A stretch of 56,567 bases of DNA from IMG/VR virus record IMGVR_UViG_3300046474_000595, positions 1-56,567 of that record; one strand, 5' to 3'. Below the pieces are notes generated by a model. That model was not told the DNA's origin. It saw only the letters and a list, made by a program, of their open reading frames with translations, and ran no database searches. The stretch comes from a virus. This document shows positions 8,294 through 17,538 of the stretch, one piece after another. The position numbers and the translations under genes are program-made. Position 1 is the stretch's first letter; every line of letters starts with the position of its first letter.

Positions 8294-8310
8294 GCCCGCA
8301 TAGCACGGGC
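8294..8310 (-). terminator. Terminator-like hairpin before the endolysin
   Basis: On the minus strand GCCCG pairs with CGGGC across a 7-nt loop and is followed by TTTTAATTTT. It lies between the protease stop and the endolysin start. One of a series of such hairpins in the late operon. Confidence 0.55.
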
Positions 8311-8351
8311 GAAAACATGAATCAATTTACTTCATAAAAAAACGGAAAAAT

Positions 8352-9002
8352 TTAAAGTTTTGTGCCATCTACCAGAACGACGCCGGTGATAATCCCAACT
8401 GGAATGTAAACTCCAGATGCATTAGCAGTCAGAGGATATTTTTTGGCGATTAAGCTTGGATCGGGAGTATAAGAAATATTCCCCCATCCATCTTTAGAAA
8501 CCTGATAGGAAAACGGGTCAAATACAAATATACTTGAAACCATTATTTGTCCTGCTACAACAGCTGCATCAACACCCGTAACAACTATAGCATGACCTAC
8601 TCCGCTGCCCGGAGTTATATAGGTTAAGATTACCGGGCGTTTATTTTTCATCTGATTATAAAGGACATTAGGAAGAGGTGCGCCTAGAACATACTGACCA
8701 GATACAACAACCTGCCCGGCGGCAGTAGTAAATAAGCCGTTGGCCGCATGAATCATGTCTGGCACAGACCCTGGGGCGCCACTTAAAGCTCCTTTCACCC
8801 TCATCACAATTTCATTCTGAGGAACCTTAACCCCTTGATAATCAAGCACCATTTGGGTACTTGCAGCCCAACACCACATGGGATCTTGCTGCGCTGCATA
8901 GTGAGACTTGAAATCGTCATAACTGATTCCAATAAACTCTGCCGACGCATCTAGCGCCCACAATAACGCTACGGCACTCAAAACCAAACGTCTCGCTCGC
9001 AT
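8352..9002 (-). CDS. Secreted papain-like cysteine protease (AvrRpt2/C39-like)
   Basis: A 216-residue protein with signal peptide (MRARRLVLSAVALLWALDASA). The catalytic Cys lies in QDPMWCWAAS, the His in GVGHAIVVTG, and an Asp in VFDPF, the order expected of the papain-like family that includes the AvrRpt2 effector. Start 9002 is supported by GGGAG upstream. It sits between the tail-fibre chaperone and the endolysin and is more AT-rich than both, so it looks like a lysogenic-conversion insert rather than a virion gene. Target unknown. Confidence 0.8.
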   Translation of the reverse strand: MRARRLVLSAVALLWALDASAEFIGISYDDFKSHYAAQQDPMWCWAASTQMVLDYQGVKVPQNEIVMRVKGALSGAPGSVPDMIHAANGLFTTAAGQVVVSGQYVLGAPLPNVLYNQMKNKRPVILTYITPGSGVGHAIVVTGVDAAVVAGQIMVSSIFVFDPFSYQVSKDGWGNISYTPDPSLIAKKYPLTANASGVYIPVGIITGVVLVDGTKL

Positions 9003-9108
9003 AAAAAACACTCCCTGATAACTTGGAAAACCGTCCTGCCCTGAGGAGAGTAGCTGGCTTTTAGCTATCAGACTGGCATTGGTTGCTAGGGCAAGCGAAA
9101 CAGGTGTC

Positions 9109-9660
9109 CTACCGCTCTGGCATCCCCGGCCACGCCACATCCAGCGGCCACCCCACCTGATCAGCCACCCGGCTCAACGCCACGCGGTACCGCTTCCATG
9201 CCAGGATCTCCTCCTCGATCTGCGCATTACCCTCACCTATATCAACCATATCCTGGAGCATCTGTATCGCCTCGCTGGCCACGCTTCGCAGGCGCACGCA
9301 CTCGGCCATTGCATCGGCCTCAGGATTGGGTTCTGGCGGTGGTGGCGGTGTGATGGGTGGCGCGTCTTTGACGACGATATGCAGCGTTACGCGGCTGGGG
9401 ATGTCGACGGGTTCATTGTTGGCATCGGTAGTCTCCAACTGCAGAACGCCGGCGTCGAATGACACGGCAGTGGCGATGCGATCCATGGGATTGGTCACCA
9501 CTCCCCAACCATCCGGAGGCGGAACAAGGCCCAGGGTGCCCTCAATCAGGTAGGTGCCCGGCTGTGTGCGCGTGACGACGATATCGCTCATACAGCCATT
9601 GACCGCGCATGCGTCGTAGATCGAGCCATCGCCCAGGATGTTGATTGCTGCGTTGGCCAT
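9109..9660 (-). CDS. Tail fibre assembly protein (chaperone-like)
   Basis: A 183-residue protein following the tail fibre by 2 bp. The C-terminus has the family-typical pattern of a Trp-x-x-Tyr-Arg helix and a terminal Trp-Pro repeat (LAWKRYRVALSRVADQ, then WPLDVAWPGMPE). A proline-rich linker (PPITPPPPPEPNP) separates it from the N-terminal domain. Start MANAAINIL was chosen because the upstream in-frame part overlaps the fibre gene. Confidence 0.75.
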   Translation of the reverse strand: MANAAINILGDGSIYDACAVNGCMSDIVVTRTQPGTYLIEGTLGLVPPPDGWGVVTNPMDRIATAVSFDAGVLQLETTDANNEPVDIPSRVTLHIVVKDAPPITPPPPPEPNPEADAMAECVRLRSVASEAIQMLQDMVDIGEGNAQIEEEILAWKRYRVALSRVADQVGWPLDVAWPGMPER

Positions 9661-9662
9661 GC

Positions 9663-10331
9663 TCACACCACCTTCAACGTGCCATCGGCGGCGCGGGTGC
9701 TGTTGCCGCCGTGAAAGATCTTGTGCGCCACCTGGCCCATGGACCACCCACCGACCTTGAGCTGGTTATCGGTATCGATGCCAAAGTGGCAGCCGAAATG
9801 CCCGTCACGATGGAAGGTGATGACGGCTGAGGCGTTGATGTTTCCCGCATTGGAGAACATCAAAGGTCCCATTACGCTTCGGTCGGCATCGATGGCGGCG
9901 ATGTGGGGCATATCGCCATTTCGCAGAATGGTGCCTACAGACAGGTTGACCCCCGCCAGGGCCATCGCGCCTATGTTGTGGCAGGCATCGGCGCCCGTTT
10001 TGGCGCCGGTACCGCCCTGCTCCACACTCAAGGCCGTGGTCAGGCCGGTCAGTTCGGTGATGTCTTCGTTCTTGCCGCTGTGGGCAGCACCCAGTTGTTC
10101 GCGGGCCTCGGACGCATCCTTCGCGCCGGTACCGCCTTGGGCAACGCTCAGGGCCGTAGTCAGGCCCAAGAGCGAGGTGATATCGCTGTTGGCTCCCTTC
10201 TCGGCCATTTTCTCGGCCACTGTTTCGTACAGCTCGGTGAAGTTCTCGTTGCACTTCACATTGGCGCTGCGGTTGGTGTCGCCGCCCGCGCCGTCGGGCA
10301 GTTGGCCCAGTTCGATGATCTGTTGCGTCAT
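9663..10331 (-). CDS. Tail fibre protein
   Basis: A 222-residue fibre. It has two near-identical repeats (GLTTALSVAQGGTGAK and GLTTALSVEQGGTGAK), the ALxVxQGGTGA module common in phage fibres and pyocin fibres, then a Gly-rich distal domain (FHRDGHFGCHFGID, VGGWSMGQVAHKIFHGGN). Start 10331 has GGAG upstream. It likely binds the cell surface. The following gene is its assembly protein. Confidence 0.85.
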   Translation of the reverse strand: MTQQIIELGQLPDGAGGDTNRSANVKCNENFTELYETVAEKMAEKGANSDITSLLGLTTALSVAQGGTGAKDASEAREQLGAAHSGKNEDITELTGLTTALSVEQGGTGAKTGADACHNIGAMALAGVNLSVGTILRNGDMPHIAAIDADRSVMGPLMFSNAGNINASAVITFHRDGHFGCHFGIDTDNQLKVGGWSMGQVAHKIFHGGNSTRAADGTLKVV

Positions 10332-10348
10332 GATTTTCTCCAATGAAA

Positions 10349-10366
10349 AACCCGCCGGGGCGGGTT
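10349..10366 (-). terminator. Terminator-like hairpin before the tail fibre
   Basis: A GC-rich inverted repeat (AACCCGC / GCGGGTT, tetraloop) followed on the minus strand by TTTTTCATTG, located in the 52-bp gap between two tail genes. Confidence 0.6.
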
Positions 10367-10383
10367 GGTTTGAGTGTTCGGAT

Positions 10384-11247
10384 TCAGCGATAGGGAAACG
10401 GCAGGCTACTCGTTCGCACCACCAATGCCTGGGGATAGCGGTCGGTGGGCAAGCGGTCAACGGAGCCGGGAATAGTGATGGCGGTGGAGCTGGTCACCTG
10501 GGTGGTCGCACCTGCAGGCGCAAACATAAAGCTGATACCGCCAACCCGCCCATACGCGCCTTCGATCATCCCCACGGCCAGGGTGTTAACGCCGGTAAGC
10601 TGCGGCGCCCAATGCCCCATGCAGGTCCTCGACCAGGGCAGGCAAGCCGCATATTCGACGCCACCGGCAAGATTCACGTTGGTGACGAAATGCGCCTGGG
10701 GATCGAGGTGGGCCTGCTGATGGCGCACCACTTCCCACCATCCCCCGTTATGGGGCGACGGGTAACGGCCGTAGATATCCAGCCCGCCCGGACCAGGCGC
10801 CTGGATGGCTGCCTCAATGTTCAGCGGCGGTTGCAGCGAATTGAAGGTGCATACGCCCTGTTCTGTGTAGGTTTTCAGGAATGGCGAGCCCGGCAAATTG
10901 TCCGCCATCAGGTCGAAAACATAGGCCTTCGTCCCCGCATCCACTGCGCTGTACATGAAGGTGATGCTGTCACCACTGCGCCAGCTGCCCTGCAGGCAGC
11001 CTTTGCCGACGATAAACACGACTGGGGACTGGACGTTGGACACGCTAATAGTGAACATCCGGTCGCCCTCCCGGAATGAATCCTGATAGCTGCCACCTTC
11101 GTTGGGATCAACGTTCGATCCCCTGAGATATTTGCGCGGCCAGATCTCCCCCGCGACCAGGTAGCCGCTTTTAACCAGGCCGTAACAAATCCGGTTGGTG
11201 TCGAACAACAGCTCGCCGTTGTCCTTGTGGACGATCAAGGATGGCAT
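10384..11247 (-). CDS. Phage tail-tip associated protein, function unknown
   Basis: A 287-residue protein after J. The start at 11247 overlaps the previous stop as ATGA, and the in-frame upstream extension lies inside that gene. It contains mixed beta-type segments and ends in PQALVVRTSSLPFPYR. By place (between tail-tip protein J and the tail fibre) it is probably a virion tail component or receptor-binding accessory. No named family recognised. Confidence 0.7.
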   Translation of the reverse strand: MPSLIVHKDNGELLFDTNRICYGLVKSGYLVAGEIWPRKYLRGSNVDPNEGGSYQDSFREGDRMFTISVSNVQSPVVFIVGKGCLQGSWRSGDSITFMYSAVDAGTKAYVFDLMADNLPGSPFLKTYTEQGVCTFNSLQPPLNIEAAIQAPGPGGLDIYGRYPSPHNGGWWEVVRHQQAHLDPQAHFVTNVNLAGGVEYAACLPWSRTCMGHWAPQLTGVNTLAVGMIEGAYGRVGGISFMFAPAGATTQVTSSTAITIPGSVDRLPTDRYPQALVVRTSSLPFPYR

Positions 11248-11549
11248 CAGTAGTACCCGTAGTAGATCCGGCAATTGGCCGAGAAATAACCCCAGCCGTT
11301 AGTGGGATAGGAATAGCCCCAGGACAAGGTATTACCGGACAACGTGACGCCCGGGCGCTTGCCTTTTTCGCGCTGCAGGTCGACAAGGGGCACGACGATG
11401 AAATAGGCGGTCTTGCCAGGCGGCGGCCATGGAATGGTGGTCGCGCCATTGGCACCATAAGTGTCGACGGCGCCCATGGTCTGGCTGATCTTCATGGTCA
11501 TGTCCACCATAACCCGGCCCGCCGCGTCGGTAATATAAAGACCGGTCAT
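11247..11549 (-). CDS. Small tail-associated protein, function unknown
   Basis: A 100-residue protein, 2 bp after J and overlapping the next gene by 4 bp, so translationally coupled. It begins MTGLYITDAAGRVMVDMT and ends in a Tyr-rich tail (FSANCRIYYGYY). The aromatic, beta-type sequence fits a tail-tip component. No family recognised. Confidence 0.7.
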   Translation of the reverse strand: MTGLYITDAAGRVMVDMTMKISQTMGAVDTYGANGATTIPWPPPGKTAYFIVVPLVDLQREKGKRPGVTLSGNTLSWGYSYPTNGWGYFSANCRIYYGYY

Positions 11550-11551
11550 GG

Positions 11552-14500
11552 CTACAAACTCAGGTTGATGCCCAGCACGCCGTTGGGATGGAACAGCTGG
11601 ACGGAGGTGTTGGTGATGCGCATGCGGCCGTTGCCGCTGCTGCCGTTAAGCTCCATGACCCCGGCCTTGTCGAGCCGCCAGCCCCGGTATCCGGGCTGAT
11701 AGTCATTGGACTGGATGTATTCGCCGATCATGGCGTTGGTGATCCAGCCGGTGCCAATCAGGGCCTGGCGGATAAAGGTCTGACCGTTCTGCACCACGAA
11801 AGGCGCTGTGATCGCACCGCCGTCCATGCTGTTGACCACGGCGAAGCGATCGGCGCTGACCAGGAACTGGCTCTGCAAACCGGCGTCGGTGTTCTCGATG
11901 CTCAGGCCGATGCCAGCCGCCACATACTGGCCGTCCTGATTGAGCTGCAACTTCACCGACCACATGGCCGAGGCCTTGCCCTCCAGGTCGACCACCGCCT
12001 GACTGACCTCCTGAACCACTGCGCTGGTTTCATCCACCGACACCTGCACCGTGTCCACCCGCTTGCCCATGGCGATCCCGTCCTCGATCCGCGCCGACTG
12101 CTCGGACCAGACCCCGACAAAGGCCCGGCTGTCACCGGCATTGCCGTCTTCATCACCGGCCAGCGGCGGGTCGAGTTGAGCAAACACGCCCTCCACCCGC
12201 TCGGAGATCGCCTCCACTTCGCCGGACACCACCTGCAGGCGGCCGTTGACCGAACCGGGCAGATCGGCCGGGCCATCGATCAGGTCGATGCGGTCGGTGA
12301 GATGCTGCCCGAGGGCGGATTCGCCGATTTGGCCTGCGAAGTATTCTTCGTAATCCGATTGCTCGGCACTGGCCTGGCCGCGCAAGCCATTGCCGGTCGG
12401 GTACATCGGACCGACGTTGCCGGTGCGGTCCACCAAGCGCGCCCAGAAGTAGAACGTCGCGCCCGCCACGATGTTCTGCAGCTCGGTTTTCGCCTGGGGA
12501 AAGGCGAAGTCGCCCAACTTGGTCGCATCGTCCAGGGATGGCGTACGACTGGACCAGATTTCGGTGCGCTGGGTGTCACCGGCATCCTCGGGAAAGCCCC
12601 ACTCCAGGCGAATGCCATACACCAGCCCGGTGGCTGTCAGAAACGACACCGAGGGTGGCAGGCCTTCCTTGCCATTCAGATAAGTGAGGTCCGAGCTCTT
12701 CCAGATCGACGAGATATCGAAAGCGCTCACCGCCCGCACCCGGGCCAGATAAGCCCCGGCGTAAATGCCAATCACATCGACGCTCGAGGCGCCGGTGCGC
12801 TGAACCTTGACCCAGTTGCCGTTGCCCTTGCGCCACTCAATGTCATATGCGACGGCGCCCGGTACCGCTGGCCAGGCAATGGTCATGGTGCTGACCGCCA
12901 GGCCCTGATCGACAACATGGTTCGACGTCAGCGTCACGCTCGCCGGCGCCGGAACCACCGTAATCGGAATGATGCTGATCGGCCTTTCTTCGAGCCTGGC
13001 GCCCGTATCGATGTACGCGAACTTGCCGGGGTCGTACTGCACTGCAGTGATCTCGAAGATCCCCGCTTCTGGCCTGGCCACGCTGGTAACCCGGTACAAG
13101 GGCACCGCCAGGTCTTCGGCATCCAGCGCCCAGACCAACTGCGCTTCAGGTTCTTCGCTGTAGGACGTGGTGACGGTGATATCCCGGCCAATGACCCGCG
13201 ACACCGTGCGCCCCTCGCACTTGCCGTTGGGCAGATTGAGAATCAGCCGGTCTCCGGGCTTGGCCGAGTTCTCGCGATCCAGGGTAACGACCCGCCCCGC
13301 TGCTCGGGAGATACGTCCACCGATAGGCCGGCCCGCCAGCAGCTCGTCAGCCACCGGAATGACATAGCCCGGCAGCGGAATCCGCCCGTCCATGCCCACC
13401 CTGAAGGCAATGCCGCGGTCCTTGGCGTTGGTGAGCAACGCCCACTTGCCCCGGCGCTGCGCCTCAGATTCCCGGGTGCAGCCGATGGCGCTGATCTCCA
13501 GCGGGTTATCGCCATAGCGACGCTGCAAACGGGCATCGGTGACCGAGGTGACGTCGGTGTCATAGTTGTTCGCCGGGTTGTCATAGCTGATCAGCGCGCG
13601 GCTGTAGCGCGTGCGTTCGGATGCGCTCGAGTAGGTGAATTTGCCATCGACGACATTGGCGCGGGTGTAGGCGAAATCGAAGTCGGTCGCCCTGGGCATG
13701 TCCGCCAGGCTGAACACCTGGCCCTGGGCCCAGTAGGTCATGCCGCGATAGATGGCCGAGATATCCCGCAGCAACGCCCAGGCATCGGCCTTGCCCTGCA
13801 GGTTGAGATTGCAGATAAAGCGCGGCTCTTCACCGCCCCGCCCATCCGGCACCAACTGATCGCAATATTGCGCGATCCGGTACAACTCCCACTTATCGAC
13901 CTGCCAGGCCTTTATCCGGCGCCCAAGGCCGAAGAGGTCGCTCACCGTGATGCCATAGGTGACCCAGGCCGGGTTATCTGTCCAGGCCTCCTTGAAGGTG
14001 CCGTCCCAGATCCCGACATAGGCCCGCGTCTCCGGGTCGTAGTTGCTCGGCACCTGCCACTTGCGCCCCCGACAATCGACGGTGACAGCCGGGATATTGC
14101 GAAACTGCTCGGCGGAGAACTCGATGTACAGCAACGCCGTGTTGGGGTAACGCAGCTTGGCATCGATGACTTCGGTGAAGCCCGCGATCTGCATGGTGTC
14201 AGAGACCCGATTGCTGTTCTGGTTGGGCGTGATACGCGTCACCCGCAACGACCAGCCACTGTCCGCCCTGGGCAAATCGATGCGCCGGGTACGTTCGTAC
14301 ATCCCCGAGGACTTGCCATCTACCGCTTCATGCAGCACCGGATGATAGGCGCCACCGTCGGTGGCCAGCTCGGCCTTGTACTCGATCCGGTAGCCGTTGA
14401 CGTTGCCGGCATCGTCCATGGCCTGAAGCGCAGGCCAGGCAAATCGCAGGCGGATCGCAGACAGCTGCGTGTTATTGATCGAGCGCACCCAGGGCGTCTC

Positions 14501-14818
14501 GCTGCGCAGTTCGATGCCGAGGGAGGTTTCGTTCTCTACAGACGGAATACCTGGGATATAGCTCTGCTCGACGGAGCCGCTACGAAACTCCCAGCGGACA
14601 TTGGGGAAATTCATATTGCCCTGCTCGTCCTGCAGCGGCGTGTTATCAAGATAGATATCCCGCGCTGTCGGCGCACCGCCAAACTCCCCCTCGCCGAGGG
14701 CCAGGAGGATCTTGGCTACCGCGATCGAGCGCAAGCTATCGGGTGCTTCAGAAGGTGCCTTCGGCTTGTCAGAGCCGCCCTTGGCGCCGTGAATAATCGG
14801 GAGTATTGCTGCGCCCAT
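11552..14818 (-). CDS. Tail tip / host specificity protein J
   Basis: A 1088-residue central tail-fibre protein of lambda gpJ type. The N-terminal half holds the conserved tail-tip domain (YRGMTYWAQGQVFSLADMP, then the rewiring domain around ISAIGCTRES). The middle has fibronectin type III-like repeats (WPAVPGAVAYDIEWRKG, LTATGLVYGIRLEW). The C-terminus has a DUF1983-like segment with QDGQYVAAGIGLSIEN. Start 14818 has GGAG upstream. It determines receptor recognition and DNA delivery. Confidence 0.95.
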   Translation of the reverse strand: MGAAILPIIHGAKGGSDKPKAPSEAPDSLRSIAVAKILLALGEGEFGGAPTARDIYLDNTPLQDEQGNMNFPNVRWEFRSGSVEQSYIPGIPSVENETSLGIELRSETPWVRSINNTQLSAIRLRFAWPALQAMDDAGNVNGYRIEYKAELATDGGAYHPVLHEAVDGKSSGMYERTRRIDLPRADSGWSLRVTRITPNQNSNRVSDTMQIAGFTEVIDAKLRYPNTALLYIEFSAEQFRNIPAVTVDCRGRKWQVPSNYDPETRAYVGIWDGTFKEAWTDNPAWVTYGITVSDLFGLGRRIKAWQVDKWELYRIAQYCDQLVPDGRGGEEPRFICNLNLQGKADAWALLRDISAIYRGMTYWAQGQVFSLADMPRATDFDFAYTRANVVDGKFTYSSASERTRYSRALISYDNPANNYDTDVTSVTDARLQRRYGDNPLEISAIGCTRESEAQRRGKWALLTNAKDRGIAFRVGMDGRIPLPGYVIPVADELLAGRPIGGRISRAAGRVVTLDRENSAKPGDRLILNLPNGKCEGRTVSRVIGRDITVTTSYSEEPEAQLVWALDAEDLAVPLYRVTSVARPEAGIFEITAVQYDPGKFAYIDTGARLEERPISIIPITVVPAPASVTLTSNHVVDQGLAVSTMTIAWPAVPGAVAYDIEWRKGNGNWVKVQRTGASSVDVIGIYAGAYLARVRAVSAFDISSIWKSSDLTYLNGKEGLPPSVSFLTATGLVYGIRLEWGFPEDAGDTQRTEIWSSRTPSLDDATKLGDFAFPQAKTELQNIVAGATFYFWARLVDRTGNVGPMYPTGNGLRGQASAEQSDYEEYFAGQIGESALGQHLTDRIDLIDGPADLPGSVNGRLQVVSGEVEAISERVEGVFAQLDPPLAGDEDGNAGDSRAFVGVWSEQSARIEDGIAMGKRVDTVQVSVDETSAVVQEVSQAVVDLEGKASAMWSVKLQLNQDGQYVAAGIGLSIENTDAGLQSQFLVSADRFAVVNSMDGGAITAPFVVQNGQTFIRQALIGTGWITNAMIGEYIQSNDYQPGYRGWRLDKAGVMELNGSSGNGRMRITNTSVQLFHPNGVLGINLSL

Positions 14819-14840
14819 GCTTTTCTCCAGGCAAAAAAAT

Positions 14841-14856
14841 ACCGCCTGCAGGCGGT
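14841..14856 (-). terminator. Terminator-like hairpin between tail genes I and J
   Basis: Perfect ACCGCC / GGCGGT stem with TGCA loop, followed on the minus strand by a run of seven T. It is 23 bp before the J start and inside the late operon. Confidence 0.7.
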
Positions 14857-14879
14857 GTTGAGTGTCTTGCATGGGGTGG

Positions 14880-15488
14880 CTACATCTGGTCTTCAGCGTA
14901 TATCGAAGCACTGATGATCGCCCCGCCCCAGCGGCGTTTGCCAACGCACAGCGGCACCGGATTGCCCGACGCCGTGGTGTTTTTTGCACTGCCAAAGGCA
15001 TAGCCCGGCGTATTTTCGGGGGCTGCGCTGGAATTGAGGCCTTTGGGTTGAGGGCTGAGCATTTGGATGACGCCGCCCACCATCATGGACGCGCCCATTG
15101 TGATCAAAGCAGAACCAAATGGGGCACCCGCACCGAACGTGCCGCCGGTGATGATCAAGCCGGCGACAATCAATACCGCTCCGATGATGGTTTGCAGAAC
15201 ACCACCTCGCTTGCTGCCGACCACGACGGGCGCGATACGGATTTCACCCTCTCCGTGATAGAGCAGCTCGTCCTCGCTGAGGTTGCGCTTACCTCGGAAT
15301 ACCGAAAACACCACGCCACGCTCTTTACTGGTAGCAAGGAATTTTTCGAAGCCCGGGAGCTGAACACAGAGTGCCCGGATTGCCTCCGCAGGAGTTCGGA
15401 CGGCCAAAAAAAACACGCGGCCAAAACACCGAAGGCTGCCGTAGAGTTTCACGGAGGTAAGCGCCCTTTGTTTAGCATCAATCGGCAT
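14880..15488 (-). CDS. Tail assembly protein I
   Basis: A 202-residue lambda gpI-type protein. The N-terminal ubiquitin-like part (VKLYGSLRCFGRVFFLAVRT) precedes a hydrophobic Gly-rich segment (IIGAVLIVAGLIITGGTFG) and a Ser/Gly-rich tail ending in the segment before J. It helps assemble the tail tip with K. It is normally adjacent to K, but here accessory genes separate the two. Confidence 0.9.
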   Translation of the reverse strand: MPIDAKQRALTSVKLYGSLRCFGRVFFLAVRTPAEAIRALCVQLPGFEKFLATSKERGVVFSVFRGKRNLSEDELLYHGEGEIRIAPVVVGSKRGGVLQTIIGAVLIVAGLIITGGTFGAGAPFGSALITMGASMMVGGVIQMLSPQPKGLNSSAAPENTPGYAFGSAKNTTASGNPVPLCVGKRRWGGAIISASIYAEDQM

Positions 15489-15527
15489 ACCATATCCTGG
15501 AAAAAAACTTGAGAAATCTGAATTTGA

Positions 15528-15881
15528 TTATAAACAAGCGATGACTGCTAAAATACGCTTGTTCTTCCTCCAATCCATCATGCCTTTTTGGTAAAAAAAT
15601 TCGACTTTCGTTTTATCTTTCGACGCAATTACATCTACCATCTCCACAGCTCCTGTAGTCATTACGGTTCTATCGTCCTCGTCTAAAGACTGAAGAAAGA
15701 CATCATAATATAAGCCGCTCAATGGCTGATTTTGCCAAGCTGAATGGATACATTGCGCAATATTATCGACGCTCTTCTCAGATTCAAAACGTCGTTCCGG
15801 ACCATAGAGTCTGAGTTCCACAGGAGAAACCAAGCATCCAGTCAGTATTAATGGTGTAACAGTGTATACCAAAATTTTCAT
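15528..15881 (-). CDS. Small lipoprotein, accessory gene in the tail operon
   Basis: A 117-residue protein starting MKILVYTVTPLILTGC, a short lipoprotein signal with lipobox LTGC. GGGGG stands upstream of ATG 15881. The mature part has paired acidic and basic stretches (PERRFESEKSVDN, KDKTKVEFFYQ) and one more Cys. AT-rich and between K and I, so a moron. A surface lipoprotein made by a prophage could block superinfection, as Cor and Llp do; that is inference. Confidence 0.65.
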   Translation of the reverse strand: MKILVYTVTPLILTGCLVSPVELRLYGPERRFESEKSVDNIAQCIHSAWQNQPLSGLYYDVFLQSLDEDDRTVMTTGAVEMVDVIASKDKTKVEFFYQKGMMDWRKNKRILAVIACL

Positions 15882-16104
15882 CGTGCCCCCTCGCACCGAA
15901 TGCAAGCGCGCATATTGCAGCACAAGCTTGCTCAACTGGAAGGACCTAATACTAATTCCTACATGCAGAGTACATATTAAACGGAAAAAATCAGAACTTG
16001 AAATACTTGGCCGAACGAGCAACACAAAAAGCCATAACACAATGACATAGTTTTGTCCGCGACATCCGAAAAATGACGTGCGCGGACAGTGGAAATTTAG
16101 ACCA

Positions 16105-16959
16105 TTATAACGGCGGGAGAATATACCCTTCCGGTCCAGATGTAATGCGCCATGCCTCATTACATTCCGCCAGCCGTTGATTAATCCAATCTATAGGCAC
16201 GGGCTGTATGCCTGCTTCTATATATACGACATCAAAAGGAAACTTAATAAAGTACTCAGATTTAAACTGTTTAAGCAATTCTAGTCGGCGATCATACTCC
16301 GGAACGTTCGAGCCTGCCCCGCCACGGCCGTATCCCCACATAAAGGTTTCGAATCCATAACGCTCCGTGGGCCCTAAAGCGGGCTTTCCACCTCGGCCAT
16401 CAGCTCCCGCACAATTCCCCCCATTACCCGTTATTATTAAGCCATCATCCCCGTGAATCACACCACCACCGCCTTTTCCTCCGATGCCGGCTACTCCACC
16501 GTCACCACCTTTACCTGCAATGATCACACCGCGATCGCCTATTATTTGCCCATCTCCCCCATCGCCTCCGACGCCTTGCTGGCATTTATTGAGATTTAAG
16601 GCAACCCACTGCTCATGTTGGCTCTTCCAAAGACGCAGCTCGTCTAGCGTATGATCAATGCCACTATTTTTATCGACAACATCTGCACAGCTACTGCACA
16701 GAAATATCCCATTCGATATATGCCCGCGCTCCTTAGTAGTCATATTTGGGTCGAACCTAGGCCCTCCTATGGATGCTGCGCAGATATGAGCAGCCTTACC
16801 TATATAAATAAATTTATTTACATCGGTATCGGATGGAGCCAGGGTGGACCTTCGACAGGCAGGATTAGAGCAAATGTAAGCTGCTCGTTTACCTAGTATA
16901 TTAACTGTTTTTTGCGAAAAATTATCCCTTGCCACCTTAGTACTCCTACGAGCCAACAA
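16105..16959 (-). CDS. HNH-type nuclease with glycine-rich repeat domain
   Basis: A 284-residue protein with three parts. Residues about 25-110 are a zinc-bound HNH-like domain: YICSNPACRR, GKAAHICAASIGGPRFD, and SNGIFLCSSCADVVDKN. Residues about 130-195 are a Gly-rich repeat with regular GGDGG and VIIAGKGG units. The C-terminal 90 residues are helical (EYDRRLELLKQFKSEYF). It lies 23 bp after the wHTH gene at 16983, so they form one unit. AT-rich, inside the tail operon. A role in phage defence is inferred from the architecture and place. Confidence 0.65.
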   Translation of the reverse strand: MLARRSTKVARDNFSQKTVNILGKRAAYICSNPACRRSTLAPSDTDVNKFIYIGKAAHICAASIGGPRFDPNMTTKERGHISNGIFLCSSCADVVDKNSGIDHTLDELRLWKSQHEQWVALNLNKCQQGVGGDGGDGQIIGDRGVIIAGKGGDGGVAGIGGKGGGGVIHGDDGLIITGNGGNCAGADGRGGKPALGPTERYGFETFMWGYGRGGAGSNVPEYDRRLELLKQFKSEYFIKFPFDVVYIEAGIQPVPIDWINQRLAECNEAWRITSGPEGYILPPL

Positions 16960-16982
16960 AAGCGTGATTCTAAATAGGAACT

Positions 16983-17399
16983 CTACTCATCAGCGGCCAG
17001 ATATTCTGGAACGCCATTTATTTTCAAAAACTCTGAAACATCTTTATCACGCCCACCAAACCCCTCCGACTGTTTAGCACGAGAAGATGTAACATGAAAA
17101 TATTTGAAGCTGTCGCTTACGATCTCCCCCCAACTGGTATCGTACTCTTTTTGATACCAGTCAAAACCCTGACTTGGAGCACAATTTGTACTGCTAATAA
17201 TCAATCCATTTAGAAAGGGCATTTTTCTTGCCTGGCAGTAATCGCCAAGCATACCTGCGTACCATCCCACTTGGCCATGCCCTAAACCGAACGTATTCTC
17301 GAGCTCGACATAAGTTACACATCTCTTCTGTTTCGCCGCCTGAATCATAAACCGAACGAAACATTTGAATTTATCTTCAGAAAATGATTGAACTTTCAT
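16983..17399 (-). CDS. Alkyltransferase-like winged-helix protein, partner of HNH gene
   Basis: A 138-residue protein. Residues about 25-75 (RCVTYVELENTFGLGHGQ, then WYAGMLGDYCQ and PFLNGLIISSTN) follow the pattern of winged-helix domains related to O6-alkylguanine alkyltransferase-like proteins, without the PCHR cysteine motif. It may bind DNA. ATG 17399 is supported by AGGAAG 5 nt upstream; a GTG two codons earlier is less likely. It is upstream of and close to the HNH gene. Function unknown. Confidence 0.55.
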   Translation of the reverse strand: MKVQSFSEDKFKCFVRFMIQAAKQKRCVTYVELENTFGLGHGQVGWYAGMLGDYCQARKMPFLNGLIISSTNCAPSQGFDWYQKEYDTSWGEIVSDSFKYFHVTSSRAKQSEGFGGRDKDVSEFLKINGVPEYLAADE

Positions 17400-17538
17400 T
17401 GGCACTTCCTGCTAATTAATTAAAACTCACACAAGACAAGAACATTAGTTGAGCATGCAATCCATCATGCCATGCCGCTAGCAACAAAGGAAACTCCCGA
17501 TAGCGACACTGCTCGGATTCAGTCTGCCAGTTAAAGTA

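Noticed and set aside
9727-10330. Frameshift or duplication in the tail fibre suggested by the repeated QGGTGAK module
   Set aside because: Such repeats are normal in phage fibres and the frame is intact.
9721-11079. Plus-strand open frame of 452 codons opposite the tail fibre gene
   Set aside because: Antisense shadow crossing the gap between two real genes; no known family.
11588-14914. Plus-strand open frame of 1108 codons opposite tail protein J
   Set aside because: It mirrors J on the other strand in GC-rich DNA, has no ribosome site or recognisable domain, and its Arg/His/Gly-rich sequence is typical of antisense shadows.
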